Below, one piece after another: positions 42,800-55,089 of a stretch of 64,000 nucleotides of DNA. Position numbers and translations under genes: made by a program. The DNA is taken from NCBI GenBank assembly GCA_036245525.1, contig BTPG01000005.1, forward strand, positions 206,811,303 through 206,875,302, read 5' to 3'. Numbering within the stretch: the stretch's first letter is position 1; each line of letters opens with the position of its first letter. The notes beneath the pieces were generated by a model. That model searched no databases and was not told the DNA's origin. It was given only the letters and a program-made list of their open reading frames with translations. This stretch comes from Semisulcospira habei. Taxonomy: Eukaryota; Mollusca; Gastropoda; Semisulcospiridae.

Positions 42800-43905
42800 A
42801 ATTAATGGGGAGACCATCGAAACCGATAACGTCGTCATTGTGCATGACTTCTATTTGTGGGTGCGGGTGTGGCTGGCCAAGCCAATCCTGGAGCCACACC
42901 TGCGAGGGCAATGGGGGCACTGGAACGTAGCTGTGGGGAGAGCCGACGCTGTCTTTTCTGCGAGCTCTGGCACTGGTGATCCGTTCGCGCCGATTGTGTT
43001 CAAAGAGCGCCCAGGCTTTCCTGGTGGCGGCACGCCGGCCGGATCTGTCTTGTGCTTGTGCTTCAAGTTCCTTTACCGGGAAGACGCAGTGCTTGAGGCT
43101 GTCTCTTATGCAGTCTTTGAAGCGTTTCTTTGGCCGTCCTTGCTTCCTGTGGCCTTTTGAGAGTGCACCATACAGGAGTTGGCGTGGCATGCGAGAATCA
43201 TCCATGCGTATGACATGACCTGTCCAGCGGAGTTGTGTCTTTAAGATCAAGGCTTCAACACTCACTAAGCCAGCATTGTCCAGGACTTCCAGGTTTGTCA
43301 CCTTGTCTTGCCATTTGATGCCCATGAGTGAGCGCAGGGACCTCATGTGGAAACGTTCAAGCTGCTTGAGGTGCTTTCTGTACAGCGTCCATGACTCGTA
43401 GCCGTAGAGGAGGCTGGGGAGGACTACTGCCTTGTAGACTTTGATCTTGGTGGAGAGCTTGACGTTGTTGTTATTCAACACACGAGTGCGCAGACGACTC
43501 AGGGCTTTGCTGGCTTTGCTGATGCGAGCTGCGATTTCCTTGTCGATAGTACCGTCAGAAGAGATGATGCTCCCAAGGTACCTGAACTGGTCGACAGTCT
43601 TCAGCTCAGTGCCTTCGATATACACTTTGGGTGGGTGGGTGGGTGGGTGGGTGGGGGCTCTTGTGCCTGGGGCTGGTTGGTGCAGGACCTCGGTCTTGCT
43701 GAGACCGACGGTGAGGCCAAACAGTCGAGAGGCTTCAGAGAACCTGTTGACGATGGTCTGGAGGTCAGACTCCGTGTGCGCCATCAGCGCACAGTCATCG
43801 GCAAACAGCGCCTCAAGGATCAGTCTCTCGATGGTCTTGGTCCTGGCGTTCAGTCGACGGAGGTCGAAGAGAGAGCCGTCTAGTCTGTACTTCAGGTACA
43901 CTCCC
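42800..43905 (-). pseudogene. LINE-B copy 2, reverse transcriptase half with C2H2 end
   Basis: The minus frame 42771-43901 starts just before the catalytic box (ALFADDCALMAHTE) and carries YLGSIISSDGTIDKEI, LYGYESWTLYRKHLK and GRPKKRFKDCIRD. The C-terminal finger CPHCPRRCGSRIGLASH is in the alternate frame 42851-43066, so a frameshift lies near 42950-43010. The copy preserves the uninterrupted target site of TIR-1 near 43180. A (GGGT)n stretch at 43629-43655 encodes a Pro-rich insert. It is 5'-truncated near 43905. Confidence 0.88.
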
Positions 43906-44722
43906 TTCTAAAGGTCGCGTACTGCATGGGTCAGTACACACGTGAAGCCAGGTTGAACATCGCAATTATCACCCTGATAAATTACAATTAACCAAAAGAC
44001 ATATGGGTCATTCTCTGGAAAGGTGGTCAGATTTGTTACATGGGGAGCGAAAAATGAACTTTAATAAATTGGAATAAAATGTATATATTTTGATGAAAAA
44101 ATGATGCTTTTGTCCATGTGCAGTGAAATCAGAGCAAGAGGACTGTCTTTTTTTGTGTAATTGGTGTGTGAACAGGTGGGTCGACAAGTGTCTCGGTTGT
44201 AACACTGGACACCAAAATGAAGTTTGATTCAACCAATATTCAGTGCAATTCTTTCCATAAGTATTCTAAAAGTATTAACTCAGCCAAACTACACACTTTG
44301 AAGAGCTTCCAATGGTTTTTTATGTGATTTCTGATATTTGCCACTTGCAAATGAAATCTCTCCTTAGCACGCGTAAATTTGGGAATTTTTCACTTTTAGC
44401 TCACAATATAGGGAGCAGAGGCAAAAGTCAAAGAACACTATTGTGTATAGCACTGACACCTAACCTTGCTATGACAAAATATGAAATAAGTTGTCACCAT
44501 ACTGTGGCGGAAAGAAGTGCATAACTGAATCATGACTTGGTTGTAACGCAGACACCGTCTATGTTGTAACGTCGACACCACATAAATAAAAGGGAGCAAA
44601 AAACCAAAAGTAATGTGGAAAAATCACTCTTCCCATCCAAAGCAACCAAAAGTAATGGAAAGCAAATATACCACAAAAAAAGAAACATGTATTCAATAAA
44701 CAGGCACTTCTGGGACTCTAGG
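43906..44722. other. Unassigned spacer
   Basis: Nothing recognised. GTTGTAACG-type words followed by GACACC recur near 44200, 44545 and 44565. Confidence 0.4.
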
Positions 44723-46490
44723 TTATGCAGTTGGTCTTGGCTGACTTTTCCCAGCTGCTCGTGGTCTGCCCCTTGCTGCTGATCTTCCCCTTAGTGCAGA
44801 TCCACCGGGACTTCGGCCTCTGCCACCACCAGGTTGTTCAGGTGCCGCACGGGCCATGGAGTGTTCCTTCCACTCTCCCACGACGGCAGTGTTGGGGCAG
44901 GCTCCTTCTCCATACAAGCAAAACTCACACATACAAGACAGGTGCCTGCTGATCAGCCGACCCATACCGCCTGACTTGATATGGTGGAACTCACGTGACC
45001 CAGGGACCGTCTTCATCACCCTTTCTGGGCGGTCCCTGTTCACCAGGGTGAAAAATGTGTGGACGGCGTGGTGGTCATGCCGAAGGTCAGGACTGATAAA
45101 GATGAGAGATTCATAAACGCCGCCATCGCAGCTGTTACACTTGTAGTAAGTGGAAATTGGGTGAAGTGTCACTTGTTCCTTGTTCCAGTGAGCTGATTGG
45201 ACTTCGTCCTGCAGCAGACACGAGTAGTTCTTCGCAAAATCCATGACAGCGGTGATAAGGTTTGATGGGAATGGCTTTGCCGTCCGTAGATTTTCAAACT
45301 GAGAGTGTTGCCACGCAGCTCGGAACAGATGCCCTGATAAGAAAGCTACTTCCTTTTTCAATTTTGTCGCCATTTCCGTTACGGTGCCCACACACTTCAA
45401 AAGTACTTTTTTGCTAATCTCCTTCCCCTTTCGTTCTACTTTTTTGTGGCCCAGAAATACCAGGTGATCTCCCTGCGATTCATCAATGGAGCCAGATAGT
45501 CATCAAGTTTATCCACGCCACAGTCTCCACATTGGTGGGATTGGGACAGGTGATTTCTACAGCATGGTACACATGCCGAATCTTGCATGCAGGGGTGGTG
45601 TTGATACTGTTGATAGAGAACAGCTTGTTTTCGACATTTGCACAATACTCGCATAAACACTGCCTCAGCTGGTTTGCCATCATTGTACGCACATGTGCAG
45701 GCCTCCTCCTTGCAAAAGTGCTAAAAGCAGCCTTCCCTCCCTGCTTAACATAGTCGTCGTGCAGATCTTTGAGCGGCCTGTGCAGCTCCTGCCGGGCCTT
45801 TCCTTTCCTTGCCAGCTTTTTGTCTGGCAGAGGTGTAGCTGTTTTTTTCGAAGAAGTCACCAACTTCTTGGGACAGTTCTTGACTTTTCTTCTGCCTCTG
45901 TTTTTTCTTGTCTTTTATTCTTTTCATGACTGTCTTTCTGTTTACAGTCAGAAGTTTGCTTCTAGAACGGATGGATCCGTACTTCTCACATAACTTCATC
46001 ACCACCGATCGGGTCGTTCGACTCTCCTGATCGCATTTGTTCTTCAGGTGTAGCATAGCTTGCTGTAGCGTTTCACCAAGCATTGTTGGATTTGTATTAC
46101 CTCGCAGCTCCTGTATGGCCTTTTTTTCCCTGGGAGTCGCTTTATCAGCCAGTTGGTTTCAGGTCTCTGCATACTGGTGTGGGTCAGAAGGCATTGCTTG
46201 TTTAGCACGAAACAATGCAACGCGCTGTGCTCGAGGGGTACGTGTATACTGTGGACTTTCGCTAGTGGCTTTGGGGACTATCACTGGTAGTCTATGTGCT
46301 TTCAGATCTTTGACATGCAGAAAATTGTCTTCTCTTTTCCTCCTGATAAGCTTGTCTTCTATTCCGATTTATTGCAGCTTTCTTTTGGTGAGAGTAGTTC
46401 TCCCGCTGCTTCTGTTTCTGCAGTCTCCACAACTCCCTCTGTTTTTCCTGCTGCTCTTTCTCACTTCTCCCACGCCTTCAAGTCTTTGTG
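44723..46490 (-). pseudogene. Decayed gene of a recurrent uncharacterised animal family (Cys-rich, DFAKNY/QSAHW motifs)
   Basis: Coding segments run in order in changing frames: a basic coiled-coil-like start (46300-46480), LGETLQQAMLHLKNKC (45745-46083), LPDKKLARKGKARQELHRPL then RRPAHVRTMM and CLCEYCANVENKL (45483-45863), and CGDCGVDKLDDYLAPL (45436-45560). The last is VMDFAKNYSCLLQDEVQSAHW with EQVTLHPISTYYKCNSC, FISPDLRHDHHAVHTFF and a Gly/Arg-rich tail (44723-45400). I recognise the pattern as one of the multicopy proteins of unknown function in invertebrate and fish genomes. Two breaks sit in A runs (near 45851 and 45440), one in-frame TGA lies near 46160, and another shift is near 45520. 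The homopolymer breaks could be sequencing errors. Confidence 0.6.
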
Positions 46491-46801
46491 ACAAATGTGA
46501 CAAAATGCACTTTACATCAAAAGAACATTTATATATCAAAATAAATAAACACAAAGCATGCATGTAAATTTTGAAACACTCTAAGGAACTATTCTGCAAA
46601 ATATGAAATTTGTAATCTCTCTGCTTTAGTTAAAATTCGTTTGCAATTACGAATGTTCAAAGTGGGGGCTGAAATTGGCTTGGTCACGGCACACCAGTCA
46701 ATCGATTCTTTTTTGCTACAAAACTTTGCAAACAATAGCTGTGAACACATAAAAACAGTAAAATAAGCATTCAGGTTTTGTATTCAATAATTCAAAACAT
46801 A

Positions 46802-46807
46802 ACTTAC
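46802..46807 (-). other. Candidate splice donor of the decayed minus-strand gene
   Basis: Sense-strand GTTGCGCCG followed by GTAAGTTATG. It lies about 300 bp upstream of the coding remnant and could end a non-coding first exon. No matching acceptor is certain. Confidence 0.3.
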
Positions 46808-46899
46808 CGGCGCAACTCTTCGTTTTAAACGCTTTTCAGCGTGCCGACCGAAGGAAATGGCGCCTAAATCTTAGTCGTAAACATGGACGGAAAACGCGG

Positions 46900-48290
46900 A
46901 CACTACCGTTAAAAGTCCCCAGTTCTGCCTCCCAGCACACACAGTGTGTCGTTTTCACACAGCGATCACTCACTGTGTCATTCCGCATCAGGTCGGCACT
47001 ATCCATTCAAGCGTCCGTAAACTCGGTCGTGAAAAATATAGTCCATTAGACATCACATTTGTAACGCGAATTCCGGACGCGAAGATACAGGTGACGCAAT
47101 TTCGTTTTATTTCTACCGTCATTTCTTCCATTACAATTGCTTTGTTTCATATATCAGTTAGCTAAATATTTTGTTTGGCGAGGAACACTAAATTAGGTCC
47201 GTTCATTTCCGTATTAATTTTTCATTGATTTATTTTTATCTTTACGTCAGTGGACACGATTTGTTACAACTCAGACGTGAAATAAAAATTACTTTTTATC
47301 TCACAGAAATGCGTAGTATTAGAAAGGTGATGATGGCGAGTAAAGTTTTGGATAAATACATCTTAATTCAACCGTTTCTTCCCCAAAACTGTGATGTATT
47401 TATGCTTTATTTTTTAACTCAAACCACTTGTCTATGTAACAAAATGGCGATCTGAATTGTGTGATTTTCGTCAATAAAACCACAGCTGTAAACCAAACTT
47501 TTTCAAACAAGCACAATTCACTGTATCATGGTGTTCATTTAACATATCTGTTGCTTAAAAATATAAACATGAGATATCCTTACACTCTTAATATTCTGGT
47601 ATATGCAATTTTACGGTGCACCCCCCATCGGTCCACCTTTCCAGAGAATGACCCTTATACATCAATAAAAAATAAAAAAAAAATATTACCCGGGCCATAT
47701 CTAGCCAAATCTAACCATTCTAAATACTAAGCAATGCTGTTGTAGTTTGGCTACAATACAAAGTCAAATAAAATATACAAGAAACACAACACGTACACTG
47801 CGAGGCTATCGCGTACACAACACTTCACGCTGCGTTTGGCAAGGCACCGCGAGCAGTGCGCGTTATCGCTAACAGTCGACACGAGTGAAATCCGAGAAGC
47901 AATGGTCATAAGTGCTATCGGCCTATGTACACAGAGGAACAACTGGTTCACTCTGTTACATAAGTATGCATTTTACACCACAAATACAATTCCGAATGAC
48001 CTCTCTTTAATGTAAAGGCAGTTAAAACGTGCGGGAGATTTCGTAGACCTTTTCATGGGAACTCTTCCCGTCGGCGGTGCCACAATTGCTGAGAATGTGA
48101 AGAGGGTGAGAACAAATGCACCACTTGTTGACTTCAAACGAGGGGTGCATGGTGCTGGTGTAAGTGAGAGAGGGTTCGAGGGAAGGAGGAGAGTGGTCTG
48201 AGACCTTTTCATCACTGGCCGAAACATGAAACGCGGAGAGGGGGTCCACATTTTCAAGGACCGTTTACAATTTCGAAGAAGAGTCGCGGG

Positions 48291-48358
<68 letters not shown>

Positions 48359-49266
48359 TGCGTGCGTGCGTGCGTGCGTGTGTGTGTGCGCGCGCACAAA
48401 ACCACTAATATGGGCGACTTTCTTTACCATCCTTCTGGAAAATGGGTGTGTGTAAAATTCTGGGTGACCAAGTCAGGCACCCATTTTTTCTGAGGGTTGT
48501 TTCTGCATTATCTTTCATTCAAAAGTCAGAAAAAAATATAAAAATTGGATGTCTCATTTTTGCAGGTTTACCTAATGTTGTGTGTTTTAAACGCACTGGG
48601 CCAGTGTGTTACCACGGAAGCGAGCGTCGTTCGGCTGTGCAGAGTGAACTGAGTTGTTTCCCCTTCTATTGTCTCTCGTCCCGCCAACCGTCGTTCCATC
48701 AGGTAGATTGTTTTTATGCAATATTTCTTAGTTAAAAGCACGCCCAAGTGTACTTCTTCAGCGTAGTTATTTAACTGAGATGCTCCCAATCAGATACAAT
48801 TGCACAGTAGCCTATATGGACCCGTTTGGCCGAGAAAACTGAGACGCCGGCCGTCTGCTATGACCCGCGTCTCAGTCAGTCAGTGCTGCTCAGTCAGTCT
48901 TGTAGTAACAGATAATAGAACCCCACGAATTTAACAAAAGCTTTCTTCTTCAACGAAAGGAATTCGTTCAATAACACATTACAAGGTCAATCTGTCACGC
49001 GATTGTTTTTTTCTTTCTTTCTGACATGTGTGATTGATATCGAAAAGTAACTTGACATGTATGCATGCACTGTAAAAAAGATGGCGCCAGATTTCATTGT
49101 GTATTTGAATCATCGTACGCAAAACTACCACGCGATTCGAAGAACAGACTTCCACGAATAGTTTTTTTTTATTTTGCAACTGAAGTGTCGCCTTTTACTG
49201 TATTACCAGTTATTGTTCGTAGGGGGCAGGGGATACTGCTGTAATTATGTATATATCTGATTCAAA
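46900..49266. other. Unassigned, with one (TG)n microsatellite
   Basis: No convincing gene. A (TG)n array with CG variants is at 48295-48390. Small minus ORFs at 47973-48257 have no recognised motif. The stretch separates the decayed minus-strand gene from the recombinase gene and may hold promoters of both. Confidence 0.4.
48295..48390. repeat. (TG)n microsatellite
   Basis: TG array passing into TGCG variants. Confidence 0.96.
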
Positions 49267-49545
49267 ATGGCAATGGTTTACATGGTTGTATTTGACATGT
49301 TTGCAGCAACGCCGTTTTGGTCACACTCAGCACTTTCTGCACACACCCAGCGCCGGATGGCAGCAGGATGTCCACACCCATTGGGATCTATGGAAGTGGA
49401 CAAGCACGCCCCTTCCTGGCACATGACCAAGGCCCATGGCAAAATTATTCAGCAGCAGCATGATGGCCCAGCGTCGTCTGTTGCAGAGGGTGCGTCTGGT
49501 AGGAGGGTGCATAGACGGCAGTGGAATGCCCCCAATTACAAACTG
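49267..49545 (+). CDS. Tyrosine recombinase-like gene, exon 1
   Basis: It encodes 93 residues from ATG 49267 to a CTG codon followed by GTAAGTGAT, a consensus donor. Splicing in phase 0 to 49988 joins APNYKL to LANGAWDG. The exon has no domain of its own; an internal ATG (for example in the SMEVDKHAPSW stretch) could serve instead as start. The adjoining intron (49546-49987) carries a repeat-like TCTCGGAGACTTTTC block. Confidence 0.65.
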
Positions 49546-49987
49546 GTAAGTGATTCTATGATCATCTTCATTTTATTGGCTCGCATGCGAAGCAAAAGTG
49601 AGTTTATGTTCTGGGCCACTGGTCGTCTGTCCGTCCGTCCGCGTCCATGGTAAACGTTAACAGTGGCATTTTCTCGGAGACTTTTCAAGCCACATTCTTC
49701 AAGTTTGGCCCAAGGAAACTTTGTGGCAAGACCTTTGTAAACATACCAATTTGAGTGACCTCTCTCAAAGGGTCACGTGGGGTTGACAGATGTGTGAAAA
49801 CTGCTTACATTTTCAGAAAACATGGATTTTGCTGCTGCGAAAGCCAGCCCTCATCACCAAGGTCACACATATGTAAATCGGTCATACACGGGATTACTCT
49901 TTATATTCTTGTGCAAGGCCCCTTAAACCAAAATTGGGCTGCTTTTGTACTAATGCAGCTTTCTTTTTTTTTTCTTTCCTTTTCCAG
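49546..49987 (+). other. 442-bp GT-AG intron of the recombinase gene
   Basis: It starts GTAAGTGATT and ends with a long pyrimidine tract before CCTTTTCCAG; both flanking exons are in phase 0. Confidence 0.8.
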
Positions 49988-52408
49988 TTGGCAAATGGAG
50001 CCTGGGATGGGCCTGAGGCTGAGAGTGCAAGCGCATCGCAATACAAGGACAGTGATGACGAGGACTTTGTTCCTGGCTCGAGCTCACAGGATTCAGACGG
50101 TGTGTCGCCATCAATCTCTGGGGTCTCTGACACAGACAGTATTGTATTGAATATGTTAGATTTCAAAGTGGCTGTTTCAGGGTGGGCAGGTGTCAGTGAA
50201 GCAAGTACCAGCAAGGTGCAGTGTGCGTTAGGGGATGAATTAGGGGGTGGTAATGACAATGTGGATAGGCAGAAGGAACATGATGTTGGGGGTGGGGAAA
50301 GAGCGCTTACCAAAGAAACGGGTGTGCACGTGTCGCAGAGAGGGAAAGGAAAGTACAAATGGGACAAGAAACATGCATGCAAATTTTGTGGCAAGCTTGT
50401 TTTGAAAATGAGCACGCACTTACACGATGTCCATGCAGATGAGGCAGACGTTGCTAAAATTTTGATGATAAAAAAAGGGACTAAGCAGAGACATCAAGCA
50501 TGGATCAGAATACAAGATGAGGGTGATTACATGCATAATGTTGCAGTTCTTGAAAAGAAATCAGGATGTTTGATTCCTAAGTATCGCACCAAAACTAGTA
50601 AGGTAGACGACCTTCTCGCCTGTAGCCATTGCAAAGGGTTCTATCAAAAAAAGCTGATCTCTGTACACTCAAAACGTTGCTGTCAGAAACAAGGAGGGTT
50701 TCAGTTCGCTAAGCGAGGTGAGGCTGCTCAACGTGGTAGGCTAATGCTTCCAATACCCTTAGATGTTGACTTTTCCTTCTATCATAAGGTTTTAGCCAGA
50801 CAGAGAGCTGATGAGATAAGCCGTCTCATCAGAACTGACCCCTTGCTTCTGGAGTATGGAAAGAGATTATTTGACCGCAGGGACATTGAAGAACACACGG
50901 CTGGGCAAATCAGCTCCAGGATGCGGGAGTTAGGGAGACTATTAAAGATTCTTAGAGTGAGGTCAGAAATGAAAATCGCAAGTTTAAATGCTGTGGTCAA
51001 TTCAGCTGGCTTTGATCATGTTGTACTGGCTGTAAAAGAGCTAGCAGAATTTGATGAGGACACACATCAGTTCAAAAAAGGCAATCTTGCAATGCGCATA
51101 GGCCATGCTTTGAAAAAATGTCCACAGATCAAACAGTCGCTGGCATCCAAACAGCTTGGGCATGGTTCAGATGACAGGTGGCGACAGGAGCTCTCTGAGG
51201 CGCAGCGCTTTGACTCTGTCTTCACCGGGGACTGGTACGATTGTGTGTCAGCTACAGCAGCCCAGTCGGTCGGGAAAATGACCATGAACAAACCCAAGCT
51301 GATCCCATCATGTGAAGATGTGAGGAAGGTCCAACAGCTTCTTGAGACAAGGATGGTTTCGGAAGATTATCCGACAGTGGTTAAAGCAACTCTTTGCGCT
51401 GTATCACTTTTCAACCGAAAACGAAGGGGAGAAGTTCAGAGAATGAAGGTATCAGACTTCCAGAATGCTAAGATTGGATCGATCACCAATCAAGATATCT
51501 TGAAAGGTCTCACAGAGGTTGAGAAGAAAATGGTGAATCATTTTTAGCGAGTGGAAATCAGGGGCAAGTTTAATAGGAGTGTTCTCATTTTGCTGACGAA
51601 GAAGATGATGACAACTGTGGACAGAATCCTTCAAATGAGGCAATCAGTGCCAGCTCTCGCCGGTTCCCAGTACATCTTTGCCACACCTTCTGGTCAGAGG
51701 CCTTACAGAGGCCATGATGTTCTGAAGGAACATGCGCTACAAGCACAAGTGTCAAACCCAGCCATGTTCACATTTACTCAGTTACGGAAGCAGGTTGCAA
51801 CTTTGGCTCAGTCCATGGCCATCTCGGAGTTAGACCAGGATCAGCTGGCAGACTTCCTTGGTCATGATATTCGGATACATCGCCATATCTACCGCCAACC
51901 TCAAGACGTCCTTCAAAAGGCAAAAGTGGCAAAGATTCTTCTGTCAGTTAACAATGGGATGACAGATTTTGAGAGTTGCATTAGAGCTGAACTGGGCGAT
52001 GATGAAGAGATTGACTTTGACAATGAAAACACATCAGAAACTCGCAGAGAGGTCTCTGGGGAAACAGCACCTGTGAATGAAGCAAATAGCAAGTCAACAA
52101 CACAGGAATCAATGAGCATGACCGAGAAAAGACGTCCAGAGCCTGATGACAAACTAGATAGTTTTGATGATGACAGTTCTGCATCGGCTCCTGTTCGAAA
52201 GAAAGCTAGATTTACAAGGAAACCATGGGGGAAAGCTGAAGAGAAAGCTGTTGAAACTCGTTTCAAGTCGCACCTCGTCGTGAACAAACTTCCTGGAAAA
52301 GCCGAGATACAGCAGGCAATTGCAGAAGAGGCTGCACTTAGACATAGGCGCTGGACAAACATTAAGGATTACATCCGCAACAGACTGAAAAAGTTACAAA
52401 AGAAATGA
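49988..52408 (+). CDS. Crypton-like tyrosine recombinase with zinc fingers and SANT-like C-terminus, exon 2 (one in-frame TAG)
   Basis: Joined to exon 1 this frame covers 899 codons, interrupted only by TAG at 51545-51547 (codon 613). Order: an acidic Ser-rich N-terminus; a finger CKFCGK...HLHDVH near 224-240; a second, CSHCKGFY...HSKRC, near 304-325; a helical core; then the recombinase domain. The pattern is FNRKRRGEV (R573), TQLRK (R693, with T in place of the usual H three residues before), LGHDIRIH (H719) and HIYR (Y728). The R-26-H-9-Y spacing is that of tyrosine recombinases, with both arginines, the histidine and the tyrosine nucleophile present. A basic segment and RRWTNIKDYIRNRLKKL close the protein, as in many uncharacterised fish and cnidarian relatives. 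It may be domesticated or a mobile Crypton relative. Confidence 0.8.
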
Positions 52409-52442
52409 ATTGAGATTCTCGGACACTCGCGTCATTTTCGTT

Positions 52443-52985
52443 TTCATACAGATTTATTACAAGAGTGTTCATTATTATTGGGTTGGTTTCAGCATGTCTA
52501 GCTTGTTTTTGTCAATGGAACTGCAAATGGAACAACGCTTGGGGACGAGAGACAATAATAAGGGGCAAGAAAACCATTGTCAACATAAAGATTTATTACA
52601 AGAGTGCTACTATCGGGTTGGTGCGCCTGCATCATTTTGTATACTGTATATAACATGTAAAACTTTGAAAATGGAACTGCTGATGGAACGGCGGTTGGGG
52701 ACGAGAGACAATAATAAGGAGTAAGAAAACCATTGTCAACATAAAGATTTATTACAAGAGTGCTACTATGGGGTTGGTGCGCCTGCATCATTTTGTATAC
52801 TGTATATAACATGTAAAACTTTGAAAATGGAACTGCTGATGAAACGGCGGTTGGGGACGAAGGACAATAATAAGAGAAAAAGAAACAAACATTGTCAACA
52901 TAAAGACTTATTACAAGAACGCTATTATTCGGTTGTTTTCAGCGTGTATAGCTCTGTTTTTATCTGATGTACACCTGGATCATTT
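52443..52985 (+). repeat. Tandem repeat, about 155-bp period, 3-4 copies
   Basis: AAAGATTTATTACAAGAGTG recurs at about 52588, 52744 and (changed) 52906, with GAGACAATAATAAG and TTGGGGACGA between. Another unit lies at 53595-53730, beyond the palindrome. It begins right after the recombinase stop and may include its 3' untranslated region. Confidence 0.88.
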
Positions 52986-53004
52986 TGTATGCTGTGTAAC
53001 ATTA

Positions 53005-53345
53005 AAGAAGTACCCAACTGAGAAAGAAACACGCTTTAGAAAAGACGGGTACAACACAATTTATTAATATTTTGGGTAAATACCCTTTGTCAAAATAGAC
53101 AAACAAACAGAGAGATTAGCCGCTACTTATCTTCATTGGCAGAAGGAATGTGCAGCAAATTCCTTCTGTGAACAAAGATAAGTAGCGACTGATCTCTCTG
53201 TTTGTTTGTCTGTTTTGACAAGGCGGATTTACCCGAAATCTTACTGAATTGTGTTGTAACGGTCTTTTCTAAGCTTGTTTCTTTCTCCGTTGGGCACTTC
53301 TTTTCTTTGCATTTTACATGATTGGCAGTCACCTTTCGGGTCTGA
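53005..53345 (+). mobile_element. Foldback MITE family 3, long form
   Basis: Outer arms GAAGTACCCAACTGAGAAAG / CTTTCTCCGTTGGGCACTTC match the short form at 35.2 kb. Inner arms pair GACAAACAAACAGAGAGATT with GATCTCTCTGTTTGTTTGTC and meet at GGAATGTGCAGCAAATTCC. It splits the 155-bp tandem array. Confidence 0.9.
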
Positions 53346-53800
53346 ATAATTTTTTTGTTTGTTTGTTGTTGTTGGGTTTTTTTTGTGTTTTTTTTTTTTT
53401 TGGGGGGGGGAGGGTGGTGGTGGTGTATCTCTCTTGATTTTGGATGTGTGTTGCTAAATGATCTTAAGTTTATTTAGCGTATTAGACTGGCTGGCGACAT
53501 ACATTCAATATTCTGTTCATTATTTTATTTTATTTTTTCCCCTTCATTATCAGTGCTGGCACGTCCGGACGTTCAGCAATGTACAACCAATCGGGATGAA
53601 AGACAATAATAAGATAAGCAAACCATTGTCAACATGATAAACATTTATTACAAGAGTGTTATTTTTTCAGTGTGTATAGCTTGTTTTTATCTGATGTACG
53701 CCTGGATCATTTTGGAAATGTCTGTAACTTTTTTTTTTTTTGGTTACTATAAAGTACACTTTGCATACTGTGCATTGTTGTTTCTAAAGTCACAGGAAGC

Positions 53801-54524
53801 ATAAACCTTAGCTGAGTTGGTATACCTCGCCCTCTACCTAGGTTAAACGCACCAGCTGTGCCACTGTTGCTATTTTCGCACCAGACCGGTCGCACGGACT
53901 GGAAATGTGCACCAGAACTGCGCGCGCAGGTTGGCTTGTGCACTTGTAGTGTGGCCTTGTACGTTCACGCAGAAGATTGTGATCGCAATAAAAAAAAAGG
54001 TTCGTTTGCGGTTTTAACTTGTAGCCTTTTATCTCCCCGAACACGCCAGTTTTGTGTTGAGATGGCGGAGGCTTGAGTCATGCCCAACACCACTGAATCA
54101 AGTCTATTGTACATGTAGTGCGCTCATTTCTCGAACTTCAACTTTGACGGTGCTTTCTGCCGCAAACGACGCAGATGTCGCAAAAATCACCTCCATTGAG
54201 GGTTTAAAAAAGCTATTTTTAAAAATCTGCCAAATCGCGTAATGTTTCGTGGTGCTAGCATAAGGATGGATGCATAATTGCTGGATTGCATATATGGGAA
54301 AGGGTTTATTCTTTATTCATGTTATTTTGCAGCAGTCAAACGAAGCTCACGTGATTCTTTCTCCGAGGTTGCCCATTACAGGTGCAGAAAGCACACGCTC
54401 TAAACCGATCGGGTGCACCAGACCGGTCCGAGCGACCGGTCTGCTGCCAATATAGCAACATTGGCACCACTGCTGCATTTAACCTAGGCACTGGACGAGG
54501 TATACCAACTCGGCTAAACTTTAT
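53801..54524. mobile_element. 724-bp element with about 90-bp inverted ends
   Basis: GAGTTGGTATACCTCG (53814 on) is inverted at 54497-54512 (CGAGGTATACCAACTC), and the similarity continues through CCTAGGTTAAA and CAGACCGGTC. No ORF of note. A non-autonomous DNA transposon is likely; its target duplication is not clear. Confidence 0.75.
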
Positions 54525-54821
54525 TGTCGCACTTGCTAGAACTCCGTATTATATTTCTCTCTCCATTTTATGAATAGAGGCACATAAGTCGCGGTAACCC
54601 TTTACATGCCGAACTTGGGCAAGAACTAGTTTTCCTCATCACAAAGTTGGCAGAAAAAGGTTTGACTGCTCTTGATTGTTTGATTTGAAGTGTCTACAAA
54701 CAATTACTGTGTTTTTATATGCATGCACCTTTGATGTGATTAATAAAGGCTGAAGTTTCAAGTGATTGATTTCCCATGTTGTCAGTTCATTAATTAATGT
54801 CAGTGTTCTGTTTTGTCATTT

Positions 54822-55036
54822 AACTCATTCTACCCCAAGACCGGAATCCCCAAATGTTGAAGTCGTCTTCTGAAAACTGCGTTGCAGGGCAGGACACAGA
54901 TCGACCACGATAGTTCAAGGGTGATGCCAGAATAGCTTAGCGGCCATAGGCGCCACTCTATTCTGGCATCAGCCTTGAACTATCATGGTCGATCTTTATT
55001 TTGCTCTGGTGTGTCTGGGGTAGAATAAGTTAAGTG
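54822..55036. mobile_element. TTAA-type MITE with H1 palindrome (copy 5)
   Basis: Ends AACTCATTCTACCCCAAGA and TCTGGGGTAGAATAAGTTAA. The core GATAGTTCAAGGGTGATGCC pairs with GGCATCAGCCTTGAACTATC. Confidence 0.85.
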
Positions 55037-55089
55037 TTAGTTTCTTCGTCTGGGTCTTTTTCTGTCTTTCATATTTTTCCACACCTTTT

